Notes under the pieces: model-generated | Told to the model about the DNA's origin: nothing | Seen by the model: the letters and a program-made list of their open reading frames with translations, nothing else | The model's database searches: none | Source: Synechocystis sp. PCC 7338 | GTDB taxonomy: Bacteria > Cyanobacteriota > Cyanobacteriia > Cyanobacteriales > Microcystaceae | Direction: 5' to 3' | DNA length: 64,000 bases | Assembly: GCF_018282115.1 (NCBI RefSeq) | Contig: NZ_CP054306.1 | Location: forward strand, 2,465,488 to 2,529,487 | In this document: in pieces, positions 37,145 to 46,889 of the stretch | Layout: each line of letters begins with the position of its first letter | How positions within the stretch are numbered: position 1 is the first letter of the stretch | Position numbers and translations under genes: made by a program

Positions 37145-37342
37145 CTATTTCATGTTGGCCCTAGTGTCCTGCACCGCAATCCAAAAGAAGATGGCCGTCA
37201 GGGGAATGCTACCCAGCAAAATGGCCGTGGTGGTGGCACTGCCTAATTCCGGTTGCCCCGATGACAGTTCAAATACGCAGCCCACAGCGGCGATCGCCGA
37301 CACACAGGAAAGGAGCAAAAGAATACCACTTTTAGGAGTCAC
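37145..37342 (-). CDS. Small two-helix membrane protein
   Basis: A 65-residue protein with two hydrophobic segments, about residues 6-25 (GILLLLSCVSAIAAVGCVF) and 38-58 (AILLGSIPLTAIFFWIAV), and a basic C-terminal end. The start is GTG with a GGAGG 10 bp upstream, which is good support that it is a real gene. It sits 53 bp ahead of lysS on the same strand. Function unknown. Confidence 0.6.
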   Translation of the reverse strand: MTPKSGILLLLSCVSAIAAVGCVFELSSGQPELGSATTTAILLGSIPLTAIFFWIAVQDTRANMK

Positions 37343-37559
37343 AGAAAATCAACCTCCGGGACGAATGAACAGTCAACAGTCCAGTTTACCGTTAAGGGGT
37401 TGTCGGAAAGGTCTTAAATTTCCCCTCTATGCAGCGGTCAGAGGTCCGGAAAGAGGGCAAATCCCCATCGGCTTCCCTCCCTATCTAAAGTTACGGAGAC
37501 CTGAAAAAATAGACCCCCAGACAAAATGGAGTCCATTAGGCTATGTTTACAGGGCCAGG

Positions 37560-38123
37560 CTAGGTCATAGGCTTCACAGCCTGCATGGAAAAACCTTCTT
37601 TCTTCAAAGATTCTGCCAAAGCCAGGGGATTGTCCACCCGGTCCACAAACATAACACCATTAAGGTGGTCCATTTCGTGTTGAATTACCCTAGCAGTTAG
37701 CTCAGCAAAAAGGCGTTTTTGGGGGCGGCCATGCTCATCCTTGTAGGTCACTTCGATCGCCCTGGGTCGGGTAACATCCATATAAACATTGGGTACACTC
37801 AGACAACCCTCTTCCACCACACAAAGTTCTTCGCTAGTGCGGGTAATCTGGGGATTGATCATAATTAGGGGCGGTTCATCAGGCTTATCCTGTTCACAGT
37901 CCACCACCAATAATTGTTTGTTAACCCCCACTTGGGGCGCAGCTAAACCAATGCCGTTAGCACTGTACATGGTCTGCAACATCTCCTTGGCCAATTTGCG
38001 GATACTGTCATCTACCTTGGCAATGCGCTTGGCCGGTTGTCGGAGCACTTTATCTCCCAGGTAATGGAGTTCCAAAGGGGGATGATCAACTTTTTGCTTT
38101 TCAACGAGGAGGGTGGCAGTCAT
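37560..38123 (-). CDS. def: Peptide deformylase
   Basis: A 187-residue Fe/Zn hydrolase that removes the formyl group from nascent proteins. The three family motifs are intact: GIGLAAPQVG, EEGCLSVP (Cys ligand) and QHEMDHLNG (His ligands and catalytic Glu). It is divergent from surE, and a 217-bp gap with nothing recognisable separates it from the small membrane protein gene. Confidence 0.96.
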   Translation of the reverse strand: MTATLLVEKQKVDHPPLELHYLGDKVLRQPAKRIAKVDDSIRKLAKEMLQTMYSANGIGLAAPQVGVNKQLLVVDCEQDKPDEPPLIMINPQITRTSEELCVVEEGCLSVPNVYMDVTRPRAIEVTYKDEHGRPQKRLFAELTARVIQHEMDHLNGVMFVDRVDNPLALAESLKKEGFSMQAVKPMT

Positions 38124-38252
38124 GGACGTTCTACGGGCCTATCTCAACAATGGGGTCTCAGACTACATCTTAACAAAATCACGGCCTGGACAATTTTCGC
38201 TATGGTTTAAAGGGCTTGTTTAGCTTTGCCAGTTTGATTAGTGCTTTATCCT

Positions 38253-38930
38253 ATGAATTTTTTGCTCACCAATGACGATGGCATTGACGCCCCTGGTATT
38301 GAAGCTCTCTACGAAGCCCTTGGTAAACGGGGTGTGTGGGTGGCCCCAAAAAATCAACATTCCGGCTGTGGCCATAAGGTGACCACAGACCAGGCGATCG
38401 CCGTGGAGCAGAGGGGCAAAGACCGTTACGCAGTGGACGGCACTCCGGCGGACTGTACCCGTTTAGGGGTGGTTCATTTTTATCCAGAAGTGGACTGGGT
38501 CATTGCGGGCATTAATGCGGGGGGCAATATGGGCATCGACTCCTATCTCTCCGGCACAGTGGCGGCGGTACGGGAGGCCGCGATCCTTGGCCACAAGGCG
38601 ATCGCCATTTCCCATTGGATCAACAAACCCCGCACCATTGATTGGGCCTGGGCTTCCCACTGGGCTAACAAGGTCTTGACCACCCTGTGGCAACAGGATT
38701 TACCTCCCCAACATTTTTGGAACGTTAACCTCTCCCATTGGCAAAGCGGCGATCCGGAACCGGAATTGATTTTTTGTGAACCCAGTCGAGATCCTCTCCC
38801 CGTAGCCTTCACCATAGAAGGGTCAAATTTCTTTTACCGGGGAGAATATAGCCAGCGACCGCGACAACCTGGATCCGACATTGACGTTTGCTTTTCCGGC
38901 AACATTGCCATCACCCAGCTCAAAATTTGA
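38253..38930 (+). CDS. surE: 5'-nucleotidase SurE
   Basis: A 225-residue metal-dependent nucleoside-monophosphate phosphatase. The N-terminal metal-binding motif is LLTNDDGIDAPGI; the second Asn region is VIAGINAGGNMG and SGTVAAVREAAI follows. ATG 38253 is preferred to the GTG at 38241. The next gene begins 240 bp further on; the gap holds only a weak CCCCT/AGGGG hairpin and no gene. Confidence 0.94.
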   Translation: MNFLLTNDDGIDAPGIEALYEALGKRGVWVAPKNQHSGCGHKVTTDQAIAVEQRGKDRYAVDGTPADCTRLGVVHFYPEVDWVIAGINAGGNMGIDSYLSGTVAAVREAAILGHKAIAISHWINKPRTIDWAWASHWANKVLTTLWQQDLPPQHFWNVNLSHWQSGDPEPELIFCEPSRDPLPVAFTIEGSNFFYRGEYSQRPRQPGSDIDVCFSGNIAITQLKI

Positions 38931-39170
38931 TTGGGTCAGTCCCAATATCGAGAAAATGGTCAACGTATTTAGATGGGAACTGGTTTAGTAGGTTGTGCCC
39001 AGCCCCTTAAATTTTTGCCCTAAAGCTCTAGGCTACTCTGGGGTTATCCCCTTTGAATTAGGGGTCAGGGGGATTCTTGAAACACATTCTGGGTAAATCG
39101 CCAAACGCGGCTCCTAGGGATTTCTGAGTAAAATACAGGGGAAGTTGCCCGTTTTAGGAAACTTAAGCAA

Positions 39171-39833
39171 ATGGTTATAGCTCCCCATCGCACCATTATT
39201 TATCCCGACAGCGACGGCCAACCCATGGCGGGTAATACAGAACAGTTTCAATGGATTGTTTTACTCAAGGAAAATCTGGAATGTCTTTTTGCCCAAGATG
39301 CCAACATTTTTGTGGCAGGGGATTTACTCTGGTATCCGGTGGAAGGACATCCCGAAATTCGTGTGGCCCCTGATGCCATGGTGGCCTTAGGGCGACCCAA
39401 GGGAAAACGAGGCTCCTATCGGCAATGGGAGGAAGATAATACTGCTCCCCAGGTGGTCTTTGAAATCCTCTCTCCCGGTAATCGTGCCAAGGAAATGATT
39501 CGCAAATTACAATTTTATGAACGCTACGGAGTGAATGAGTATTACGTTTATGACCCTGATGACAACGAATTAACTGGACTGCAGCGGGGAGAAAACGGAT
39601 TAGAGATGATTGAGACCATAGAAGATTGGACTAGCCCCCTCCTGGGCATTCGTTTTCTACTTACCCCCGATACCCTAGAAATTTATTATCCTGACGGCCG
39701 CAAGTTCCTGACTACGGTGGAGTTTAATCAAGAAATGGCCAAGGAAAAGCAACGGGCTAACGAGGAACAACAACGGGCCGATCGCCTGGCGGCCAAACTA
39801 AAGGAATTGGGCGTTGATCCTGAAGAAATTTAA
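39171..39833 (+). CDS. Uma2-family (DUF820) endonuclease-like protein
   Basis: A 220-residue intact member of the Uma2 family, with PDAMVALGRPKGKRGSYRQW, APQVVFEILSPGN and YERYGVNEYYVYDPDDN, and a charged helical C-terminal tail (EKQRANEEQQRADRL). The PD-(D/E)XK-like fold suggests nuclease activity, but function is unproven. It is a paralogue of the frameshifted gene at 15073-15716. It stands 44 bp ahead of hypE on the same strand. Confidence 0.85.
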   Translation: MVIAPHRTIIYPDSDGQPMAGNTEQFQWIVLLKENLECLFAQDANIFVAGDLLWYPVEGHPEIRVAPDAMVALGRPKGKRGSYRQWEEDNTAPQVVFEILSPGNRAKEMIRKLQFYERYGVNEYYVYDPDDNELTGLQRGENGLEMIETIEDWTSPLLGIRFLLTPDTLEIYYPDGRKFLTTVEFNQEMAKEKQRANEEQQRADRLAAKLKELGVDPEEI

Positions 39834-39877
39834 GTTCTTGGCCGTGATTTTCCCTCCCATAAAGAGATTAACTTCTA

Positions 39878-40915
39878 GTGAACTTAGCCTGTCCCATCCC
39901 CCTTGAACGTTATCCCCAGGTGCTGTTGGCCCACGGTGGGGGCGGTAAGTTGAGCCAACAATTACTCAAGCAAATTTTTCTACCGGCCTTTGGCGCTTCC
40001 GAAACAGGCAGCCATGACGCGGCGGTGTTTACAGTTAACCCTGGATCCTGGGCCTTCACCACCGATTCCTACGTAATTAATCCCCTCTTTTTCCCTGGGG
40101 GCGATATTGGTTCTTTGGCAGTCCACGGTACTGTTAATGACCTGGCCATGGCCGGCGCTACTCCCCGTTACATTAGCGTTGGTTTTATCCTGGAAGAAGG
40201 ATTGTCGATGGAAACCCTCTGGCGGATAGCCCAATCCCTGGGGCAAGCGGCGAAAAATTGTGGCGTGGAAATTATTACTGGCGATACCAAAGTGGTGGAC
40301 CGGGGTAAGGGGGACGGCATTTTCATCAACACCAGTGGCATTGGTTCCCTTGACCATCAACAAACTATCCATCCTAGTCAGGTACAGGTGGGCGATCGCC
40401 TGATTCTTAGTGGGGATTTGGGTCGTCACGGCATGGCCATTATGGCGGTGCGTCAGGGGTTGGAATTTGAAACCACCATTGAGAGTGATTCAGCCCCGGT
40501 TCATCAAGAAGTGGAAGCTTTATTGTCGGCGGAGATACCGATCCATTGTCTACGGGATTTAACTAGGGGAGGGCTGGCCAGTGCGGTGAATGAAATTGCC
40601 CAAGCCGCCGGAGTAACCATGGCTTTGCGGGAAAATTTGATTCCGGTGGAGACAGAAGTGCAGGCCGCCTGCGAACTATTGGGTTTTGACCCCCTTTATG
40701 TAGCCAATGAAGGACGATTTTTAGCCATTGTGCCCCCAACAGCAGAGCAAAAAACCCTAGAAATTTTGCAAACTTTCCACCCCCAAGCCACGGCGATCGG
40801 TGAAGTTACAGGCAAAAGTGAGCAGAGTTTGGGGTTAGTCAGCCTGGAGAGTCGCATTGGTGCGTCCCGTTTGCTAGACATGATCAGTGGGGAACAATTG
40901 CCTCGTATTTGTTAG
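39878..40915 (+). CDS. hypE: Hydrogenase maturation protein HypE
   Basis: A 345-residue enzyme that, with HypF, makes the cyanide ligand of [NiFe] hydrogenase by dehydrating a thiocarboxamide on its own C-terminal cysteine. The AIR-synthase-like fold is visible (LAHGGGGKLSQQL, AVFTTDSYVINPLFF-like segment, ITGDTKVV), and the protein ends in LPRIC, supplying the essential terminal Cys. The start is GTG at 39878. No other hyp or hox gene lies in the window. Confidence 0.95.
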   Translation: MNLACPIPLERYPQVLLAHGGGGKLSQQLLKQIFLPAFGASETGSHDAAVFTVNPGSWAFTTDSYVINPLFFPGGDIGSLAVHGTVNDLAMAGATPRYISVGFILEEGLSMETLWRIAQSLGQAAKNCGVEIITGDTKVVDRGKGDGIFINTSGIGSLDHQQTIHPSQVQVGDRLILSGDLGRHGMAIMAVRQGLEFETTIESDSAPVHQEVEALLSAEIPIHCLRDLTRGGLASAVNEIAQAAGVTMALRENLIPVETEVQAACELLGFDPLYVANEGRFLAIVPPTAEQKTLEILQTFHPQATAIGEVTGKSEQSLGLVSLESRIGASRLLDMISGEQLPRIC

Positions 40916-41045
40916 ATTGCAAGTCACCAAACCCTAGGCTGAAGGCCATCGCCCAGAAATATTGCCTTAGGTTAGGGATATGATGAGGAAAGGCCGGTCA
41001 AGTAGATCGCCAGATTTCTTTGTTCAGTTACTCTCCTCCCCACCC

Positions 41046-42932
41046 ATGGCCATCAAACCCCAACCCCAATGGCAACGTCGCCTTGCTAACGTTCTGCTAT
41101 GGGGTGCCACCATTTACCTATTAGTCAACCTTCTTGCCCCGGCATTATTTGGCTCACAACCCCCCCAAGTGCCCTACAGTCTTTTCATTGACCAAGTGGA
41201 AGGGGACAAGATTGCCAGCGTTTATGTGGGACAAAACGAGATTCGCTACCAACTCAAACCGGAAGCAGGGGATGAGGACAAAGATAAGGCCGCCGATGGA
41301 CAAATTTTAAGAACTACTCCTATTTTTGATCTTGAGTTACCCAAGCGTTTGGAGGCGAAGGGCATTGAATTTGCCGCCGCTCCCCCAGCGAAAAATTCTT
41401 GGTTTGGCACCCTTTTAAGTTGGGTCATTCCGCCGCTGATTTTTGTTGGTATTTGGTCATTTTTCTTGAACCGTAATAACAACGGTGCCCCCGGCGGAGC
41501 TTTGGCCTTCACTAAAAGTAAAGCAAAAGTCTATGTGGAAGGAGACTCCACCAAAGTTACCTTTGATGATGTGGCCGGGGTAGAAGAGGCCAAAACAGAA
41601 CTGAGCGAAGTGGTGGATTTTCTCAAATTTCCCCAACGTTACACTGCCCTAGGGGCAAAAATTCCTAAGGGTGTATTGCTGGTGGGCCCTCCCGGCACAG
41701 GTAAAACCCTACTCGCTAAGGCGGCGGCAGGGGAAGCAGGAGTGCCATTTTTTATCATTTCTGGTTCTGAATTTGTGGAACTCTTTGTGGGGGCTGGGGC
41801 CGCTCGAGTGCGGGATTTATTTGAGCAAGCAAAAAAACAAGCTCCTTGCATTGTCTTTATTGACGAATTGGATGCCATCGGTAAATCCCGGGCCAGCGGC
41901 GCTTTTATGGGGGGCAACGATGAGCGAGAACAGACCCTAAACCAACTGCTGACGGAAATGGATGGGTTCAGTGGGGCGGGAGCAACAGTGATTGTATTGG
42001 CAGCCACTAACCGCCCAGAAACTTTAGACCCAGCTTTATTACGTCCTGGCCGTTTTGATCGCCAGGTGTTGGTGGACCGGCCAGATTTGGCGGGCAGGCT
42101 GAAAATTTTAGAAATTTATGCCAAGAAAATTAAATTGGACAAAGAGGTGGAGTTAAAAAATATTGCCACCCGTACCCCTGGTTTTGCCGGGGCTGACTTG
42201 GCTAATTTAGTCAACGAAGCGGCATTGTTAGCCGCTAGGAATAAGCAAAATAGCGTTACCGAAGCTGATTTCCGCGAGGCGATCGAACGGGTGGTGGCTG
42301 GCTTGGAGAAGAAAAGTCGGGTGCTATCGGATAAGGAGAAAAAAATTGTTGCCTACCATGAAGTGGGCCACGCACTAGTGGGAGCAGTGATGCCCGGCGG
42401 TGGTCAGGTGGCGAAAATTTCCATTGTGCCCCGGGGGATGGCCGCCTTGGGTTATACCCTACAAATGCCCACAGAGGATCGCTTTTTGTTAAACGAGTCT
42501 GAGCTACGGGACCAAATTGCCACTCTGCTGGGGGGAAGGGCCGCCGAAGAGATTGTTTTTGATAGCATCACCACTGGCGCCGCCAATGATTTGCAAAGGG
42601 CCACGGATTTAGCAGAGCAAATGGTCACCACCTACGGCATGAGCAAGGTTTTGGGGCCCCTCGCCTACGATAAGGGTCAGCAAAATAACTTTCTGGGGCA
42701 GGGCATGGGCAATCCCCGGCGCATGGTCAGTGATGACACTGCCAAGGAAATTGATCTAGAAGTCAAAGAAATCGTTGAGCAGGGCCATAACCAGGCTTTG
42801 GCAATTCTTGACCATAATCGCGATTTACTAGAGGCGATCGCCGAAAAAATTCTTGAAAAAGAGGTCATTGAAGGGGAAGAACTGCATCAGCTTTTAGGCC
42901 AGGTCGAAGCCCCTGCCACCGTAGCGGTGTGA
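41046..42932 (+). CDS. ftsH: ATP-dependent membrane metalloprotease FtsH
   Basis: From the ATG at 41046 the protein has 628 residues: two transmembrane helices (about 17-37 and 124-144), an AAA+ domain with Walker A GPPGTGKT, pore and Walker B (FIDELDAIG), SRH region ([18 protein letters not shown]) and the zinc motif HEVGH. FtsH degrades membrane proteins such as damaged D1. The longer frame from 40980 adds 22 residues and is not needed. The length matches an FtsH4-type homologue. It is 130 bp after hypE on the same strand. Confidence 0.96.
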   Translation: MAIKPQPQWQRRLANVLLWGATIYLLVNLLAPALFGSQPPQVPYSLFIDQVEGDKIASVYVGQNEIRYQLKPEAGDEDKDKAADGQILRTTPIFDLELPKRLEAKGIEFAAAPPAKNSWFGTLLSWVIPPLIFVGIWSFFLNRNNNGAPGGALAFTKSKAKVYVEGDSTKVTFDDVAGVEEAKTELSEVVDFLKFPQRYTALGAKIPKGVLLVGPPGTGKTLLAKAAAGEAGVPFFIISGSEFVELFVGAGAARVRDLFEQAKKQAPCIVFIDELDAIGKSRASGAFMGGNDEREQTLNQLLTEMDGFSGAGATVIVLAATNRPETLDPALLRPGRFDRQVLVDRPDLAGRLKILEIYAKKIKLDKEVELKNIATRTPGFAGADLANLVNEAALLAARNKQNSVTEADFREAIERVVAGLEKKSRVLSDKEKKIVAYHEVGHALVGAVMPGGGQVAKISIVPRGMAALGYTLQMPTEDRFLLNESELRDQIATLLGGRAAEEIVFDSITTGAANDLQRATDLAEQMVTTYGMSKVLGPLAYDKGQQNNFLGQGMGNPRRMVSDDTAKEIDLEVKEIVEQGHNQALAILDHNRDLLEAIAEKILEKEVIEGEELHQLLGQVEAPATVAV

Positions 42933-42964
42933 GAAATTTCCTTACTTGCCCTCTTTAACAAAGA

Positions 42965-43993
42965 TCAAAGTTTATTTTCCAAATTGCCTTGGGAAAATAG
43001 GCGGCCAATAATTTCTTCGATGGGAGGGTCAGACACGCTTAAATCTGATACCGGCAACTCCGCTAAAATCTTGGCGATCGCCGTGGTTAGGATTTCCCGT
43101 TTTAGCAAAAAGCGCACCAGTAAACCCTCCACACTCTCCACTTCCCCATAGAGCTGTAATTTTTCCAGAGCTATGGGATTAGATAATTCCACCGCCACTT
43201 GTCGGTAAGGGGAAAATCGCTCCACCAGGGCTTCTAGATCACCGTCATACATCAGTTGTCCCTGGTGAATCAATAGCACCCGTTCACAAAGGGTGGTGAT
43301 GTCTGCCATGTAATGGCTGGTCAATAACACGGTGGCTTGGTAACGCTGGTTGTACTCTTGTAAAAACTGCCGCACTGCCACTTGGGCATTAACATCTAGC
43401 CCCAAGGTGGGTTCATCCAAAAATAAAACGGTGGGGTGGTGGAGCAGGGCCGCTAACAATTCCGCTTTCATTCTTTGCCCCAGGGAAAGCTTCCGCACTG
43501 GTTGCTTCAATTCCGTGGTTAGACCGAGCATTTCGCTCAACTCCCCTAGCCGTTGCTCAAAGATTTGGTCAGGAATTTCGTAAATTGCCCCATTGATGCG
43601 GAGGGAATCCAGGGTAGGTAAATCCCAGATTAGCTGTTGCTTTTGCCCCATTACTAAACTGGTGCGCCGTAAAAAGGCTGTTTGTCGACGGAAGGGATCA
43701 AAGCCCGCCACCCGCACTTTGCCCCCGGAGGGTTTAATCAGCCCCGTGAGCATTTTCAACGTGGTGGTTTTGCCCGCTCCATTGGCACCGAGGAAGCCCA
43801 CCATTGCACCCGGGGGAATGGTAAAGGAAATATCTTGCACTGCAAGAATTTGGCGGTAACGTCTCTGCCAAAAATGTTGCAATGTTCCCTTGAGACCGGG
43901 GGATTTGAGGGCAATGGGATAAACCTTACTCAAATTTTCCACCACAATGGTGGGGGCAGACTTTGATACCAACGGAGTTGCTAACCTAGACAA
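42965..43993 (-). CDS. ABC-2-type transporter ATPase
   Basis: A 342-residue ABC ATPase of the NatA/DrrA kind: Walker A GANGAGKTT, signature LSLGQRMK, Walker B VLFLDEPTLG and H-loop TSHYMAD, followed by a 100-residue C-terminal regulatory part. Such ATPases partner ABC-2 permeases that export lipids, drugs or polysaccharides. No permease is adjacent here. The start is a TTG with an AGGTGA 7 bp upstream. It lies only 11 bp after the DUF3386 gene and is probably co-transcribed with it. Confidence 0.88.
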   Translation of the reverse strand: MSRLATPLVSKSAPTIVVENLSKVYPIALKSPGLKGTLQHFWQRRYRQILAVQDISFTIPPGAMVGFLGANGAGKTTTLKMLTGLIKPSGGKVRVAGFDPFRRQTAFLRRTSLVMGQKQQLIWDLPTLDSLRINGAIYEIPDQIFEQRLGELSEMLGLTTELKQPVRKLSLGQRMKAELLAALLHHPTVLFLDEPTLGLDVNAQVAVRQFLQEYNQRYQATVLLTSHYMADITTLCERVLLIHQGQLMYDGDLEALVERFSPYRQVAVELSNPIALEKLQLYGEVESVEGLLVRFLLKREILTTAIAKILAELPVSDLSVSDPPIEEIIGRLFSQGNLENKL

Positions 43994-44004
43994 AACGCTG
44001 TCAC

Positions 44005-44646
44005 CTATGCCAAAAGTTCTAAATTGGTGAAGCTAAAATCAGTGAAGTTTTTTTCCCCTCCAGCGACGATCGCCTCTACGGTTTGCTGACTGGGCAGATA
44101 ATAACCTCCTAGTTCCACATAGGTTTCGATGAAGTCCCTTTTACCTTTGAGGGTGTCAGTTTTAGGATCTTTAAAAATGGCGTTATACTTGACGGCAATG
44201 TAGCCGGAGCCGGTATCCAAACTTTCTTCGGTGTTGATGGTGAAGGCCACAGGCCCCATCACTCGACTGACCTGGCAGATTTCCGTACCCCGGATTTTAT
44301 AGTTCGACCCCATGGCATCTCCCTTCACATCAATGGCGATCGCCCCAGACGTATCGGTTTCCCCAAAGCTGAACTGATTTTTGCCATGGGAATTTTCAAA
44401 GTTCCCCTGTTTTCTGTGGGTAACAATGTCCCGCATTTGGTTATAAACGCTTTCCTGTACCGTTTCGTCACTAAAACCAGTCACGGTGACGGTGTAGTCT
44501 GCCTTCACCTCCACTTCCCCTTCATAGCGTTCATCCCCCTGGGTAACGGTGAGATGGGCCCGATAACCGGGAAAATTTTCGTCCCAAGTGTAGCGGTTTT
44601 CATAGGCGGCTCGGAAAGCTTCTTGGGCAGTAACAGTAGCAGTCAT
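44005..44646 (-). CDS. DUF3386 family protein
   Basis: A 213-residue soluble protein, all beta by appearance, with a start motif TAQEAFRAAYENRYTWDENFPGY and many Asp/Thr/Val-rich strands. It matches the cyanobacterial DUF3386 family, whose function is not known. A TATACT -10 at 44670-44675 precedes it at a short distance. It heads a likely two-gene unit with the ABC-2 ATPase gene. Confidence 0.8.
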   Translation of the reverse strand: MTATVTAQEAFRAAYENRYTWDENFPGYRAHLTVTQGDERYEGEVEVKADYTVTVTGFSDETVQESVYNQMRDIVTHRKQGNFENSHGKNQFSFGETDTSGAIAIDVKGDAMGSNYKIRGTEICQVSRVMGPVAFTINTEESLDTGSGYIAVKYNAIFKDPKTDTLKGKRDFIETYVELGGYYLPSQQTVEAIVAGGEKNFTDFSFTNLELLA

Positions 44647-44669
44647 AGGATGAGGTAATAGATTAATTG

Positions 44670-44675
44670 AGTATA
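44670..44675 (-). promoter_or_regulatory. Candidate -10 of the DUF3386 gene
   Basis: TATACT on the minus strand (AGTATA on the plus strand) about 24 bp before the ATG. No good -35 is visible. The remaining gap up to 44942 is AT-rich and shows no gene. Confidence 0.3.
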
Positions 44676-44942
44676 ACCAGCATTACATAGGAGCCGGTAC
44701 TTTGTGCAAAGGGATACAAAAACAGCATACTTTTGTCTTCAACTACCGCAAGGTCTGAAATTCGACTAAATTATTGATTGCCTAAATACTTTCAATCATA
44801 GCCTCGACATTGTATTGAAATTTTTGATTAAATCCTTCTATAAGACAAAAAAATTAGTCTTTTAAACACAGTAATGTCTTCTTTAATTTGTTCTATAAAC
44901 AATGGAAACTACTCAATGGTTGAGGATCATTACTAGCGAAGG

Positions 44943-45674
44943 CTAACTCCGGAATAATCTAGTGTATTGACTTTCATGGCCCATGCTAGCTAGGGCTAAC
45001 CCCCAACTGCAACTGTACAAATCATCATCCTCTAGCAATAAAATTCTCTGCCATTGATGCAAAATGATGGGTGTTAAATGCAACAATAGTTTTTGTCCTG
45101 CCGTTTGTCCCAACGGAATCAGTCTTACCCCCGCTGAAATCAAATTATTAGCCCAACTGTGGAGATAGCCCAACCCACTCTGATGGAGATGAATGTTCCA
45201 AAAAGCCGCCCCTATGCCAAAGGCGATCGCATAGTTACAGGGTTCTGTGAAAGGAATAGGCTCAAACCAATCCTGTACGGCCGGGTATAAATCCACCAAC
45301 AATTTTCGCAGGGATCCTCCCATTTGCAAACTTTGTTCTCTTAATTCCCGACTTTCCCTAGTGGCCGTTAACCATTGATTCCAATACTGTAAATGTTTAA
45401 CAGTGGAGCTGGATACCATATCGGTTTTGGCAAGTTGGCCAGCAAGGCGATGGGCCCGAACCATAATGGCTGTGTCCACCGTAATGGAGCCCTGACTTAA
45501 TTCCTCAGTGATCCAGGCTCCCAGGGTATCTCCATTGGTAACATCACCCCGTTCTATCAACCATTCCAAGGCTTCGGAATAGTTGTAGGCTCCCACCGGG
45601 AGGGTCGGGCTGACCAATTGCAACAGTTTTAACTGAGCAGACCCTGAGAGCAATGGTAAAAAGTTATCGTCCAA
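44943..45674 (-). CDS. ureF: Urease accessory protein UreF
   Basis: A 243-residue all-helical urease maturation protein, a GTPase-regulating partner of UreG and UreD. The N-terminal LVSPTLPVGAYNYSEALEWLIERG and the C-terminal AFGIGAAFWNIH and AGVRLIPLGQTAGQKLL stretches are typical. The reading frame begins with TTG at 45674. It lies 61 bp downstream of argB on the same strand, which places a urease factor in an operon with an arginine gene. Confidence 0.93.
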   Translation of the reverse strand: MDDNFLPLLSGSAQLKLLQLVSPTLPVGAYNYSEALEWLIERGDVTNGDTLGAWITEELSQGSITVDTAIMVRAHRLAGQLAKTDMVSSSTVKHLQYWNQWLTATRESRELREQSLQMGGSLRKLLVDLYPAVQDWFEPIPFTEPCNYAIAFGIGAAFWNIHLHQSGLGYLHSWANNLISAGVRLIPLGQTAGQKLLLHLTPIILHQWQRILLLEDDDLYSCSWGLALASMGHESQYTRLFRS

Positions 45675-45735
45675 AATGATTGCTTAATCAATTGTTGAAG
45701 GAGTGTTGAAGGAGTTGAAAAAAATTTCTTCCACC

Positions 45736-46629
45736 TCAAAGATCATAGCCCGAAGCCACAATCATCGAACCAATGCCTAGATCGGTGAATACTTCCAGCA
45801 ACAGGGCATGGGGTAAACGACCATCCAGAATATGGGCTGCTCTCACCCCCTGGGCTAGGGAGCGCACACAACAGTTGACTTTGGGAATCATGCCTCCGGC
45901 CACTATGCCGGAGCCAATCAGTTCCCGCGCCTGTTGAATATCTAACTTATGGATTAGGGTGGAGGAGTCTTGATAATCTCGCAGAATGCCTCTGGTGTCG
46001 GTGAGGAGGATTAATTTTTCTGCCCCCAGGGCCGCCGCCAATTCCCCAGCACAGGTGTCGGCATTGATGTTGTGGGCTTGGCCGAATTCATCCGCCGCCA
46101 CACTGGAAATAACGGGAATATAACCGCTTTTCACTAAAGTTTCCACCACCCGGGCATCAACGGAACTCACCTCCCCCACAAAACCAACGTCCTTATTGGT
46201 CATGGTGCGGGCAGTCATTAATTGGCCGTCTTTGCCACAAAGTCCCACCGCTTTGCCCCCGGCTTGGTTAATTAAATTGACCAATTCTTTGTTAACCCTA
46301 CCCACCAGAACCATTTCCACAATATCCATGGTGGCCGCATCGGTGACCCTTAACCCATCTTTGAATTGGGGTTGAATGCCCACCTTATCTAACCAAGTGT
46401 TAATTTCTGGCCCCCCGCCATGGACCACCACTGGGCGAATGCCAACGGAGGCCATAAAGACGATGTCCCGGATCACCTTGTCTTTGAGGTTGCTGTCCTT
46501 CATGGCAGCTCCCCCATATTTGACCACCACAGTGCGGCCAGCAAAGTGTTGGATGTAGGGCAGAGCTTCACTAAGGATTTTGACTCTGGTGGCGGCTTCC
46601 TCGCCGATATAATCTTGGGTACTGTTCAT
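45736..46629 (-). CDS. argB: N-acetylglutamate kinase
   Basis: A 297-residue enzyme that phosphorylates N-acetylglutamate, the controlling step of arginine synthesis. The core has [19 protein letters not shown] and GLCGKDGQL motifs, and the protein belongs to the PII-regulated, arginine-sensitive class known from cyanobacteria (N-terminal extension before the kinase). The ATG at 46629 is the natural start. A 260-bp gap upstream to the sugar-binding protein gene holds no gene. Confidence 0.96.
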   Translation of the reverse strand: MNSTQDYIGEEAATRVKILSEALPYIQHFAGRTVVVKYGGAAMKDSNLKDKVIRDIVFMASVGIRPVVVHGGGPEINTWLDKVGIQPQFKDGLRVTDAATMDIVEMVLVGRVNKELVNLINQAGGKAVGLCGKDGQLMTARTMTNKDVGFVGEVSSVDARVVETLVKSGYIPVISSVAADEFGQAHNINADTCAGELAAALGAEKLILLTDTRGILRDYQDSSTLIHKLDIQQARELIGSGIVAGGMIPKVNCCVRSLAQGVRAAHILDGRLPHALLLEVFTDLGIGSMIVASGYDL

Positions 46630-46889
46630 GGCGATCGCTAGGTGAATGGTGGAGATGGGTTTTGACTCCAGGGAGCAAAACTGCCTGTCAGTTTAAATGC
46701 TAAAGGCAACGTGAAAACTGTTCAGAGCTAACAGTTGCCCTAGGGGGGTGAAGATTTTTAGCAATGCCTTTGGCAATGGGTCTGCTGTAAGTTGTGCTTG
46801 TTTCTGTCCATCTCCATCGACGAAAGGGTTGGATAAAGACAACGGCTGGGCTATGAGAAAAGCTTGACTGTAACTACAACTACTTTTGT

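Noticed and set aside
46630-46889. tRNA or tmRNA-like sequence in the argB upstream gap
   Set aside because: No cloverleaf, T-loop motif or CCA-adjacent stem could be traced.
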